NCBI GenBank assembly: GCA_964582415.1
Contig: CAZOSF010000065.1
Location: 1-13,415 of the forward strand
Source: CAZOSF01 sp964582415
GTDB taxonomy: Bacteria; Bacteroidota; Bacteroidia; Flavobacteriales; Flavobacteriaceae
Direction of reading: 5' to 3'
Length of the DNA stretch: 13,415 bases
The position numbers and the translations under genes were made by a program. Position 1 is the first letter of the stretch, and each line of letters begins with the position of its first letter. The notes under the pieces were generated by a model. The model did not search any database and had not been told where the DNA came from. It was given only the letters and a program-made list of their open reading frames with translations. This document shows, piece after piece, positions 1 to 6,624 of this stretch.

Positions 1-13
1 TAAACTCGATGTA

Positions 14-490
14 TTAAAATAATACCCCTTGTTTTACGGGGTTTTCATGTTCCAGCAACCATTTTTTTCTATGAAGACCGCCAGCATAGCCCGTCAATGA
101 ACCATCACTGCCAATGACTCGATGACAAGGTATGATAATTGCAATTGGGTTTTTGCCATTGGCTGAAGCAGCGGCACGAATCACCTTGGGGTCACCTAAA
201 GTATTAGCGATATCTTGATACGATTGCGTATTTCCAAAAGGGATGGTTTCTAAAAGTTTCCATACTTTTTTTTGAAAAGGGGTGCCCTCAGGATTCAAGG
301 GAATTTGAAATTCCTTTCGGGTTCCCTCAAAGTACTCCTTTAATTGCTTTACGGCCATTGTCAAACAGGAATCAGCAGATGTATTTTCTGGAATTTCATC
401 AATAAAACCAACAGATTCCAAACCCTCTTTTGTCCCTGTAATTTTGAGTGGGCCCAGTGGAGTTTCCAAAAATGCTGTTTGTAATTTCAA
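14..490 (-). CDS. ogt: Methylated-DNA--protein-cysteine S-methyltransferase (Ogt/AGT type)
   Basis: Suicide DNA-repair protein that moves the alkyl group from O6-alkylguanine (and probably O4-alkylthymine) in DNA onto its own cysteine. The 158-residue product has the small single-protein Ogt layout: an N-terminal ribonuclease-like domain (about 1-65, with the family's early TPLGPL stretch) and a C-terminal winged-helix domain (about 70-150). The hallmark PCHRV motif is at 121-125, making Cys122 the alkyl acceptor. The segment before it, RAAASANGKNP at 105-115, holds the probable arginine finger R105 and the NP pair of the family. The start is TTG at 490-488: no ATG lies between it and an in-frame TAA about 35 bases upstream, and the alignment-like N-terminus begins there. 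There is no Ada-type regulatory domain. It is the last gene of the minus-strand block, 96 bp after the DUF21 gene, so it may be read through from upstream or have its own promoter. Family assignment is secure; the choice between Ogt and the AGT domain of Ada rests on length. Confidence 0.95.
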   Translation of the reverse strand: MKLQTAFLETPLGPLKITGTKEGLESVGFIDEIPENTSADSCLTMAVKQLKEYFEGTRKEFQIPLNPEGTPFQKKVWKLLETIPFGNTQSYQDIANTLGDPKVIRAAASANGKNPIAIIIPCHRVIGSDGSLTGYAGGLHRKKWLLEHENPVKQGVLF

Positions 491-564
491 TAGTAAATAG
501 GACAGTATAAATTTAGTTTCAAATTACAACTTCGGAAGCAGATTCGCAATGCTTGAAAAGAAAC

Positions 565-579
565 TTGTCGGGAAGACAA
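565..579 (-). terminator. Weak candidate intrinsic terminator after the DUF21/CBS gene
   Basis: Read on the minus strand, a perfect 5-bp stem (TTGTC / GACAA, loop TTCCC) lies a few bases after the stop of the DUF21 gene. It is followed by a T-rich stretch, GTTTCTTTTC. The stem is short and the T-tract is interrupted, so termination would be inefficient at best. I saw nothing else definite in the 96-bp spacer 491-586. Confidence 0.3.
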
Positions 580-586
580 TTGGCAG

Positions 587-1672
587 CTATAAATCCTCGT
601 CATCATGAAGGTGGATTCCCATTCTTTTGGCCCTGCGTTCCCAGTTCTTCCTGGCCGCCAACTGCATGTCTTCAATGGAGTCACTTTCATCCATGATTTC
701 CAATCCTAAAAGGGTTTCAATAATGTCTTCCATGGTGACGATCCCTATAGTATTACCAAATTCATCCACTACCAAAGCGATATGATTGCGTTGTCTGAGG
801 AAAGCATTGAATATTTCTGGGATGGGTTCCAAACTATCGATGACAGCGATATCCCTTCTAAGATCTTTGAGGGTTTTATTTCCACGGTGTTCCACGATTT
901 CTTCCAAAATCTCATCCTTCAACACAAAGCCTGTGATGTTATAAGGCTTTTCGCTGTAGACCGGGATTCTTGAAAAGGTTAAGTTTTTATGCTCGCTGTG
1001 GAACTTTTCCAAGGTGGTGTTTTCGTCCTCCATAACCACAACGGGAGACGGTGTCATGACATCCTTGGCTGCGATACTTTTAAAAACCAATAGATTTTTA
1101 ATGACTTCACCTTCATTTTCTTCAAAAACGCCTTCTTGATGTGCAGCATCTGTCATGGCGATAAACTCCTCACGACTGATAGTACTCACGTGGGCGGAAC
1201 TTCCAATAAGGTTGGTTACCTGATTGAGCAACCATAGGAGCCCCGTGTATTTTAATGGGAATATCATGATTTGCATTCCCCTTGCGGTAAATCCGCCTAA
1301 ATTTTTCCAATAGGTTGCCCCGATTGTTTTTGGAATGATTTCCGAAACCACTAAAATCAATAACGTCATGATGGCCGACACAATCCCGACAATATTCACT
1401 CCTAAAATCTCTACCTTATAGGGGAGTTTTTCGGCTTCCACTCCCACCAAAATTGCTCCAACGGTATGAGCGATCGTATTGATCGTAAGGATGGCAATCA
1501 AGGGCTTGTCGATATCCTTTTTCATCTTGGATAGCACCGTGGCATAGTGCTTCCCCTGTTGTTTCTTCATTTTGATATAAGTAGGCGTAAAACTCAAAAG
1601 TGCCGCCTCCAATACAGAGCAAAGGAACGAGAAGAAAATCGACAAGAGGGCGTAAAGAATGAGTAGCGTCAT
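587..1672 (-). CDS. CNNM/DUF21 transmembrane protein with CBS pair (HlyC/CorC-type family)
   Basis: Integral membrane protein of the CNNM/CorC family, whose members are tied to Mg2+/Co2+ (and possibly Na+) transport; many are misnamed hemolysins. The 361-residue product shows a DUF21/CNNM membrane domain with about four hydrophobic segments (about 3-29, 58-77, 89-111 and 124-157). The family signature SEIIPKTIG is at 110-118. A cytosolic CBS pair follows: CBS1 begins with the VMTPSPVVV strand near 205-213 and CBS2 contains VVDEFGNTIGIVTMEDIIE near 301-319. CBS pairs usually bind adenine nucleotides. The protein ends about 40 residues after CBS2 in a charged tail (HDDEDL). It therefore lacks the C-terminal CorC_HlyC (TerC-like FAD-fold) domain that longer homologues of about 430 residues carry. 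The ATG start at 1672 opens directly into the first hydrophobic segment. It lies 74 bp downstream of hemB and may be cotranscribed or use its own weak promoter. The substrate is not evident. Confidence 0.88.
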   Translation of the reverse strand: MTLLILYALLSIFFSFLCSVLEAALLSFTPTYIKMKKQQGKHYATVLSKMKKDIDKPLIAILTINTIAHTVGAILVGVEAEKLPYKVEILGVNIVGIVSAIMTLLILVVSEIIPKTIGATYWKNLGGFTARGMQIMIFPLKYTGLLWLLNQVTNLIGSSAHVSTISREEFIAMTDAAHQEGVFEENEGEVIKNLLVFKSIAAKDVMTPSPVVVMEDENTTLEKFHSEHKNLTFSRIPVYSEKPYNITGFVLKDEILEEIVEHRGNKTLKDLRRDIAVIDSLEPIPEIFNAFLRQRNHIALVVDEFGNTIGIVTMEDIIETLLGLEIMDESDSIEDMQLAARKNWERRAKRMGIHLHDDEDL

Positions 1673-1686
1673 GCTTCAAATTTCCT

Positions 1687-1694
1687 TAAAGGTA
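1687..1694 (-). promoter_or_regulatory. Possible -7 box for the DUF21 gene
   Basis: The minus-strand octamer TACCTTTA matches the Bacteroidota -7 consensus TAnnTTTG at all but the last base and lies 14 bp before the DUF21 ATG. No convincing -33 element was seen, so this is only suggestive of a promoter separate from the haem operon. Confidence 0.25.
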
Positions 1695-1746
1695 AAATTT
1701 CTCTTGAAAATGACACCCTAAATTGGGTAGATTGGTAGCCCTAGAT

Positions 1747-2736
1747 TCAAGAAATCAGCTTTGCGGCATCTTTTGCGAAATAACTTGCAATGAGCTGGGC
1801 GCCTGCTCTTTTTATGGCCACCAATTGCTCCATCATAACAGCATCGTGATCCAGCCAACCTTTTTCAGCTGCGGCCTTGATCATGGCATATTCGCCACTC
1901 ACTTGATAGACTGCTACAGGTACATCCACCGTATTACGAATCTCACGAACAATGTCTAAATAGCATAAACCGGGCTTTACCATCACGATGTCGGCCCCTT
2001 CTTCAATGTCCATTTCTGTTTCACGAATGGCTTCGTCCCGATTAGCGGGATCCATCTGATAGGTTTTCTTATCCTTTGGAATATTTATGGCATCTACCGG
2101 AGCACTGTCGAGGGCATCCCGAAAGGGACCGTAGAAGGCAGAGGCGTATTTAGCACTATAGCTCAAAATGCCCGTTTCGATATACCCTTCATCATCCAAA
2201 GCTTCACGAATAGAGAGAATACGTCCGTCCATCATATCACTAGGAGCTACAAAATCGGCCCCGGCTTCTGCATGGGAAATACTCATATCGGCTAAGACAT
2301 CCACTGTTTCATCATTCAAAATTTTACCATTTTCCACAATCCCATCATGCCCAAAAATCGAATAAGGATCCAATGCGACATCGGTCATCACTAGCATTTC
2401 AGGAACTGCCTGTTTTACCGTTTGAATGGCGCGTTGCATCAGGCCCTGTGGATTTACTGCCTCCGTTCCTTTATTGTCCTTCAGGGCATCGGGAACCTTC
2501 ACGAATAACAAAACGCTTTTCAAACCCAAAGACCATAATTCCTTTACTTCTTTTGCCAAATTATCAAGGCTCAAGCGATAGTAATTGGGCATAGAGGCGA
2601 TTTCTTCTCGAACGCCTTTGCCCTCCACCACAAAGAGTGGAACGATAAAATCGTTGGGGCTAATGATAGTTTCACGCACAAGACTTCTAATTGCTTCTGA
2701 TTGTCGTAACCTTCGGTTTCTTCTTAATGGATACAT
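1747..2736 (-). CDS. hemB: Delta-aminolevulinic acid dehydratase (porphobilinogen synthase)
   Basis: Cytosolic enzyme that condenses two 5-aminolevulinate molecules into porphobilinogen, the second committed step of haem synthesis. The 329-residue length is standard for the family. The two Schiff-base lysines are visible: K196 in YSAKYASAFYGPFRDA and K254 in MVKPGLCYLDI. The metal-site segment reads DVALDPYSIFGHDG (119-132). It has Ala, Asp and Asp where Zn-dependent enzymes carry their three cysteines, so this is the Zn-independent, Mg/K-activated class. The N-terminal RRNRRLRQSEAIRSLVRET arm is the oligomerisation arm of HemB. The ATG start at 2736 is preceded by only 34 bp to the hemF stop, and that spacer is almost entirely a heptad repeat. 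It is the last haem gene of the minus-strand cluster. hemB acting early in the pathway but sitting last in the operon fits co-expression rather than pathway order. Confidence 0.97.
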   Translation of the reverse strand: MYPLRRNRRLRQSEAIRSLVRETIISPNDFIVPLFVVEGKGVREEIASMPNYYRLSLDNLAKEVKELWSLGLKSVLLFVKVPDALKDNKGTEAVNPQGLMQRAIQTVKQAVPEMLVMTDVALDPYSIFGHDGIVENGKILNDETVDVLADMSISHAEAGADFVAPSDMMDGRILSIREALDDEGYIETGILSYSAKYASAFYGPFRDALDSAPVDAINIPKDKKTYQMDPANRDEAIRETEMDIEEGADIVMVKPGLCYLDIVREIRNTVDVPVAVYQVSGEYAMIKAAAEKGWLDHDAVMMEQLVAIKRAGAQLIASYFAKDAAKLIS

Positions 2737-2740
2737 GGTG

Positions 2741-2768
2741 TTGAATGTTGAATGTTAAACGTTGAATG
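2741..2768 (-). repeat. Four-copy TTCAACN heptad array between hemF and hemB
   Basis: On the minus strand this reads as four contiguous heptads: TTCAACG, TTTAACA, then TTCAACA twice. It ends 4 bases before the hemB start codon. The array fills nearly the whole 34-bp hemF-hemB spacer. Arrays of the same heptad family occur near the right edge of the window at 13172-13199 and 13333-13353, in the opposite orientation relative to the window. Copy number could vary between strains and change the hemB leader length. Confidence 0.8.
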
Positions 2769-2770
2769 TT

Positions 2771-3679
2771 TTAGGAGATCCATTCCTTTCGATTTTTAAG
2801 GACCTCCAAGAGTCTTGCCTCTGGGCTTCCAGGCTCTGGGTGATGGTCGTAGCGCCATTGCACATGGGGTGGAAGACTCATCAAAATACTTTCGATTCTT
2901 CCATTGGTGCGCAGTCCGAATAGGGTGCCTTTGTCGTGTACTAGATTGAATTCCACATAACGGCCGCGACGAATTTCTTGCCATTCCCGATGGTTGTCGC
3001 CATAAGGGATTTCCTTGCGACGTTTCACAATAGGCAAATAGGCTTCCAAAAAGCTATTCCCGACTTCGGTGACAAAATCATACCATCCTTCCATGGAAAG
3101 AGGACTGTCTTTCCGGAGATAATCGAAAAAAAGGCCACCGATCCCGCGGGCTTCCCCCCGATGGCTATTGTAGAAATAGTGGTCACACTTTTCTTTGTAT
3201 TCTTGGTAGAAATTGGAATGATGGTTGTCACAAACCCTTTTACACACTTGATGAAAATGTTCGGCATCTTCTTCAAATAAATAATAGGGGGTGAGGTCTT
3301 GCCCTCCTCCAAACCAACTATCCACTACAGCGCCTTCGGCATTATACATTTCAAAATACCGCCAATTGGCGTGGACGGTTGGCACAAAAGGGTTTTTTGG
3401 ATGTATTACCAAGCTCAAGCCACAAGCGAAGAAGTCGACATCTCCAACTCCGAAATAATCCTGCATGCTCTTCGGTAGTTTGCCATACACCTCGCTGATA
3501 TTTACCCCGCCTTTTTCGAAAACCGATCCGTCCTGGATGACACGAGTTCTTCCCCCGCCTCCTTCGGGACGTTCCCATAGGTCTTCATGGAAGGCTGCAG
3601 TACCATCAATTTCTTCTAATGCACTGGTAATCCTATCCTGAAGATTTCTAATATATGCTACAAATCGCTCTTTGATCAT
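2771..3679 (-). CDS. hemF: Oxygen-dependent coproporphyrinogen III oxidase
   Basis: Cytosolic enzyme that uses O2 to decarboxylate the two propionates of rings A and B of coproporphyrinogen III, giving protoporphyrinogen IX. The 302 residues cover the whole family. Diagnostic stretches are the HPKNPFVPTVHANWRYFE segment (93-110, with active-site histidines), WFGGGQDLTPYY (122-133, with the conserved Asp) and the C-terminal RRGRYVEFNLVHDKGTLFGL region. The GIGGLFFDY stretch lies between them. The glycine-rich ERPEGGGGRTRVI near residues 36-48 is also typical. The start ATG at 3679 overlaps the TGA stop of the upstream small gene in the sequence ATGA, indicating translational coupling. HemF rather than only radical-SAM HemN points to an aerobic lifestyle. 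No hemN is in the window. Confidence 0.97.
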   Translation of the reverse strand: MIKERFVAYIRNLQDRITSALEEIDGTAAFHEDLWERPEGGGGRTRVIQDGSVFEKGGVNISEVYGKLPKSMQDYFGVGDVDFFACGLSLVIHPKNPFVPTVHANWRYFEMYNAEGAVVDSWFGGGQDLTPYYLFEEDAEHFHQVCKRVCDNHHSNFYQEYKEKCDHYFYNSHRGEARGIGGLFFDYLRKDSPLSMEGWYDFVTEVGNSFLEAYLPIVKRRKEIPYGDNHREWQEIRRGRYVEFNLVHDKGTLFGLRTNGRIESILMSLPPHVQWRYDHHPEPGSPEARLLEVLKNRKEWIS

Positions 3680-4203
3680 TGGGTTTGTTCTTTGGGCAAG
3701 ATTCCTGCAATGATATCCTCCTGGAGATAAACTAGGGAATCTTGGTGATTTGTAAAATCCTCCGCCTTAATTACTTTTTTGGCATTTTTTGCCATATTTT
3801 GAAGAATTTCAATCAATTTTTGCTCATTTTTGTCCAAATATTCCAAAAACACCTTTCTTCCAATTTGGTTGTTATGATAGTCCATGGAATGATCCAAGGG
3901 TAGGTTTTTGGTGGACTTTTCATAGTAGTTAACAACTGCCTCGCAATAGTCTGTTGCGGCCTTAGCATCCTTGTGTCGTCGATAAATAGCCTTACAAATA
4001 AGGACATTCCAAAAGGCATGTCGAAACGCATTGGCCGGTCCGTTTTTAAAATGGGCCTTTCCGTAGAGTTTGCCGGAGACTGAAAGGGTCTTCTGGGTGG
4101 CTCTGTAGATTGGATAAACGAGGAAGGGGTGTTTAAGTAACAGCCAACCGAATCCCATTAAATGGAACCAATCGATTTTTCGTATGCTTCGCCATAAATT
4201 CAT
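3676..4203 (-). CDS. Uncharacterised His/Asn-rich protein, probably DUF6973-like, in the haem operon
   Basis: Function unknown. The 175-residue product starts at ATG 4203-4201, which overlaps the hemE stop (ATGA). Its own stop overlaps the hemF start in the same way, so it is translationally coupled on both sides. A longer open frame extends upstream inside hemE but is read out of frame with a real gene and is rejected. Visible traits are a short hydrophobic or amphipathic stretch near 13-33 (WFHLMGFGWLLLKHPFLVYP), an FRHAFWN motif at 60-66 (R61, H62) and a DHSMDYHNNQIGR block at 104-116 (D104, H105, D108, H110, N111, N112). A lysine-rich helical tail follows. The spaced RHA...DxHNNxxG pattern resembles the DUF6973 domain as I remember it; this is unverified. 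The conserved-looking His/Asp/Asn cluster could bind metal or form an active site. Position suggests a haem-pathway or porphyrin-handling role, but nothing in the sequence proves it. Confidence 0.8.
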   Translation of the reverse strand: MNLWRSIRKIDWFHLMGFGWLLLKHPFLVYPIYRATQKTLSVSGKLYGKAHFKNGPANAFRHAFWNVLICKAIYRRHKDAKAATDYCEAVVNYYEKSTKNLPLDHSMDYHNNQIGRKVFLEYLDKNEQKLIEILQNMAKNAKKVIKAEDFTNHQDSLVYLQEDIIAGILPKEQTQ

Positions 4204-5183
4204 TCCTCGCGATATTCTTTTACAGCTTCCACGAAGGCACCGGCATTTTCCAAGGGCACATTTGGTAGGATACCATGTCCTAAATTCACGACATACCGAT
4301 CTTTTCCGAATTCCCGAATCATTTGGGTGACCATTTTTTTGATATCGGAGGGAGGGCTCAACAATCTGGAGGGATCGAAATTGCCTTGCAATGTAATCGT
4401 ACCTCCAGTAAGTTTTCGCGCCATTTCCGGAGAGCATGTCCAATCCACTCCTATAGCAGAAGCACCACTTTTTGCCATGGTATCGAGGGCAAACCAACAT
4501 CCCTTCCCAAAAGCAATCACATAGGTTTCCTCTTTCAGGGCATCGATGATTTGCTGAATGTATTGCCAGCTGAATTCTTGATAATCGGTAGGCGATAGCA
4601 TCCCTCCCCAACTATCGAAAACCTGAACGGCGTTAACCCCAGCCTTTACTTTTTCCTTTAAGTAAGCGATGGTGGTGTTGGTAATTTTTTGAAGCAGCGT
4701 ATGGGCGATTTCAGGGTGTGTAAAGCAGAGTTCCTTGGCCTTGGCGAAATTTTTGGACCCTTGACCTTCCACGCAGTAACATAGAATGGTCCAAGGGCTT
4801 CCCGCAAAACCGATAAGCGGTATTTCGTCTTTGAGTTTTTCCTTGGTCATGGTAATAGCCTCCAATACGTAGCCCAGGCTTTCATGGATATCGGGAACAA
4901 TTACCTGATCCAAGTCCCGTTGGGTGCGAATCGGATTGGGTAACCAGGGGCCTACACCAGCTTTCATTTCTACCTCAATATTCATGGCTTGGGGCACGAC
5001 CAATATATCGCTGAATAGAATAGCGGCATCCATCCCATACCTTCGAATGGGTTGTACTGTTATTTCGCTTGCTAATTCAGGAGTTTGGCATCTGGTGAAG
5101 AAGTCGTACTTGTCTTTGAGTGCCATGAATTCCGGAAGATAACGTCCTGCCTGACGCATCATCCAAACAGGGGGGCGTTCTAC
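4200..5183 (-). CDS. hemE: Uroporphyrinogen decarboxylase (5' end lost in assembly gap)
   Basis: Cytosolic enzyme that removes the four acetate carboxyls of uroporphyrinogen III to give coproporphyrinogen III without a cofactor. 327 residues are visible, beginning VERPPVWMMRQAGRYLPEF. That is the conserved N-terminal substrate-binding region with the RQAGRY arginines. The FSDILVVPQAM stretch carries the catalytic Asp equivalent. GFAGSPWTILCY, DSWGGMLSP, LQGNFDPSRLL and NLGHGILPNVP near the C-terminus complete the family signature. Family length of about 340 suggests only some 14 N-terminal residues are missing, hidden in the N run that starts at 5184. Any protein read through the Ns, such as one starting MHPFLFG, is an artefact because those residues lie in hemD read in another frame. 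The TGA stop at 4200 overlaps the next start. It is the fourth gene of the hemA-C-D-E series. Confidence 0.96.
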   Translation of the reverse strand, partial: VERPPVWMMRQAGRYLPEFMALKDKYDFFTRCQTPELASEITVQPIRRYGMDAAILFSDILVVPQAMNIEVEMKAGVGPWLPNPIRTQRDLDQVIVPDIHESLGYVLEAITMTKEKLKDEIPLIGFAGSPWTILCYCVEGQGSKNFAKAKELCFTHPEIAHTLLQKITNTTIAYLKEKVKAGVNAVQVFDSWGGMLSPTDYQEFSWQYIQQIIDALKEETYVIAFGKGCWFALDTMAKSGASAIGVDWTCSPEMARKLTGGTITLQGNFDPSRLLSPPSDIKKMVTQMIREFGKDRYVVNLGHGILPNVPLENAGAFVEAVKEYREE

Positions 5184-5283
5184 NNNNNNNNNNNNNNNNN
5201 NNNNNNNNNNNNNNNNNNNNNNNNNNNNNNNNNNNNNNNNNNNNNNNNNNNNNNNNNNNNNNNNNNNNNNNNNNNNNNNNNNN
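5184..5283. other. Assembly gap of exactly 100 N
   Basis: A run of exactly 100 undetermined bases, the conventional placeholder for a gap of unknown size. It replaces the 3' part of hemD and the 5' end of hemE. HemD proteins are usually near 220 residues and 142 are visible; about 14 HemE residues are also absent. The real sequence is therefore probably 250-300 bp or more rather than 100 bp. Reading frames must not be carried across it. Confidence 0.97.
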
Positions 5284-5709
5284 CAGGTGGGTGTGATAGG
5301 TGATAACTTCCCGAAAAGGAATGGATGCATTATGTAGCATGGAAGGCAGCTCGTCCCTTCTTAGATTTCCACAAAAAAAGAAAATCGGATCATTTTCGTG
5401 CTCTTTTTGAATAAAATCACCCAATTCTTTGGCATTTTTGGCTGATTTTATCACATTTTGACCATTTTCCTCCAACAGCGTTTTTGTTTTGTCTCCTACA
5501 CAATAAAAGTTATTAACCTGTATGTGCTTCTGAATAAGTGACCGAGCAGCATTTTTGCTGCTTACCAAGGCATAGTCTATCTCCTTTGGGCATTCAAAAG
5601 GGATAAAATCGATTTGGATGGCGTCGTATTCCACAAAGTGTAAACCACTATTTAGTAGTAATTCCTTTTGATGGGCCAGTAACTTTTTTGTCGATAGGAC
5701 TGTCTTCAT
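5284..5709 (-). CDS. hemD: Uroporphyrinogen-III synthase, N-terminal part (3' end lost in gap)
   Basis: Cyclises and isomerises hydroxymethylbilane to uroporphyrinogen III with inversion of ring D. HemD is poorly conserved, so the call leans on context as well as sequence. It lies 2 nt after hemC and before hemE, in a complete hem series. The 142 visible residues show the HemD pattern: a beta strand MKTVLST at the start, FIPFECPKEIDYALVSSKNAARSL (the conserved 'trying-to-see Ser/Thr' loop), then FYCVGDKTKTLL. The second-domain strand PIFFFCGNLRRDELPSML, corresponding to the R-G-x-R-DxL region, and VITYHTHL follow. Roughly 75-80 C-terminal residues should lie in the N gap. The ATG start at 5709 is the first in frame and is tightly placed behind the hemC stop. 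The residues that would appear after the Ns (RTPPCLDD and on) belong to hemE read in the wrong frame. Confidence 0.87.
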
Positions 5710-5711
5710 AA

Positions 5712-6620
5712 TTAAAGATCCCGTCGAATTTCATCCATAAGCTCGTGACCACCCTTCTGCAATAATTTTTCGGCACATTTTTTACCAAACCCTTCTATTT
5801 CCTTGAGCGGACATACCTCTTCTACATCCAGTTTTTTGGATCCATCTAGGGACAGCAGTACGCCTTTAAATCTTAGAATGTCATTGTTTATGGCTGCCAA
5901 AGCGCCAATTGGGGCAGTACAGCCACCTTCCAAAACCCTCAAGAATTCCCTTTCAACGCGGGTACAGATTTCGGAGGGTATATGGTTTAATTTTGAAGTG
6001 GCCGCAATGGAATAAGTGTCTTCTTCCAATGCCACCACCACCATGGCACCTTGTGCCGGTGCAGGAATCATCCAATCAAGAGAAATGGCATCGGAAGGCA
6101 GCAAATCGACGCGAGACAAACCCGCTTTGGCAAAAACAGCACCTGCCCAATTGTTTTCCCCTAGTTTTTTCAAACGAGTATTTACATTGCCTCGAAGTCC
6201 GACCACCGTATGATGTGGGAATTTATTCAGCCATTGAGCTTTTCTTCGCAAACTACCGGTAGCGATAGTACAGGCTTTTTTAAAGTCGGTGGTTCCTTTA
6301 GGAATGAGAACGTCCTCTGTCTCGGCGCGTTCCAATACCGCGGTTTGAACAATGCCTTTAGGTAATAGGGTTGGGACGTCTTTCATGCTGTGAACGGCGA
6401 TATCTATTTGGCCGTTCAGCATGGCAATATCCAATGTTTTGGTAAAGATGCCAGTGATGCCCAATTCGTATAGGGGTGTATCCAACTCCAAATCACCTGT
6501 GGAGGTGATAGGCACCAAAAGGGTTTGATAGCCTTGCTGCTCCAATTGCCTTTGAACGGTTTCTGCCTGCCATAGAGCTAGGGGGCTGTTTCGGGTACCT
6601 ATGCGAAGGGTCTTTTTCAA
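5712..6620 (-). CDS. hemC: Hydroxymethylbilane synthase (porphobilinogen deaminase)
   Basis: Cytosolic enzyme that polymerises four porphobilinogens into the linear tetrapyrrole hydroxymethylbilane on a dipyrromethane cofactor. The 302-residue length is typical. Visible landmarks are the N-terminal RIGTRNSPLALWQA (6-19), HSMKDVP with the catalytic Asp81, GSLRRKAQ (122-129), GLRGNVNTRL, and EGGCTAPIGA with the cofactor-attaching Cys244. The start is TTG at 6620-6618, only 4 nt after the hemA stop. An in-frame TAG lies inside the end of hemA and no ATG intervenes, so the TTG start is forced. The beginning KKTLRIGTR matches the normal family N-terminus. The weak start placed close behind hemA suggests translation by reinitiation or coupling. 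hemD begins 2 nt after its TAA. Confidence 0.97.
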   Translation of the reverse strand: MKKTLRIGTRNSPLALWQAETVQRQLEQQGYQTLLVPITSTGDLELDTPLYELGITGIFTKTLDIAMLNGQIDIAVHSMKDVPTLLPKGIVQTAVLERAETEDVLIPKGTTDFKKACTIATGSLRRKAQWLNKFPHHTVVGLRGNVNTRLKKLGENNWAGAVFAKAGLSRVDLLPSDAISLDWMIPAPAQGAMVVVALEEDTYSIAATSKLNHIPSEICTRVEREFLRVLEGGCTAPIGALAAINNDILRFKGVLLSLDGSKKLDVEEVCPLKEIEGFGKKCAEKLLQKGGHELMDEIRRDL

Positions 6621-6624
6621 GGAT

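Noticed and set aside
487..690. 67-codon open frame over the ogt-DUF21 spacer
   Set aside because: It overlaps the real DUF21 3' end in another frame, and the composition looks random with no family features.
1416..1679. 87-codon open frame opposite the DUF21 start region
   Set aside because: It is a frame shadow of the DUF21 membrane domain. The translation has no recognisable domain.
1715..1728. ACCC / GGGT hairpin between hemB and the DUF21 gene as a terminator
   Set aside because: The stem is only 4 bp and no T-tract follows it on the minus strand.
4204..4611. 136-codon upstream extension of the small gene between hemE and hemF
   Set aside because: It overlaps hemE in another frame, and the translation is Cys/Arg-rich and not protein-like. 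The ATG overlapping the hemE stop gives a well-formed protein.
5077..5183. HemD C-terminus RTPPCLDDASG after the Ns
   Set aside because: It is the hemE 5' coding region read in the wrong frame. The frame across a placeholder gap has no meaning.
5184..5330. HemE N-terminus beginning MHPFLFGKL through the Ns
   Set aside because: Those residues come from hemD sequence read out of frame, joined across unknown bases. The true HemE start is inside the gap.
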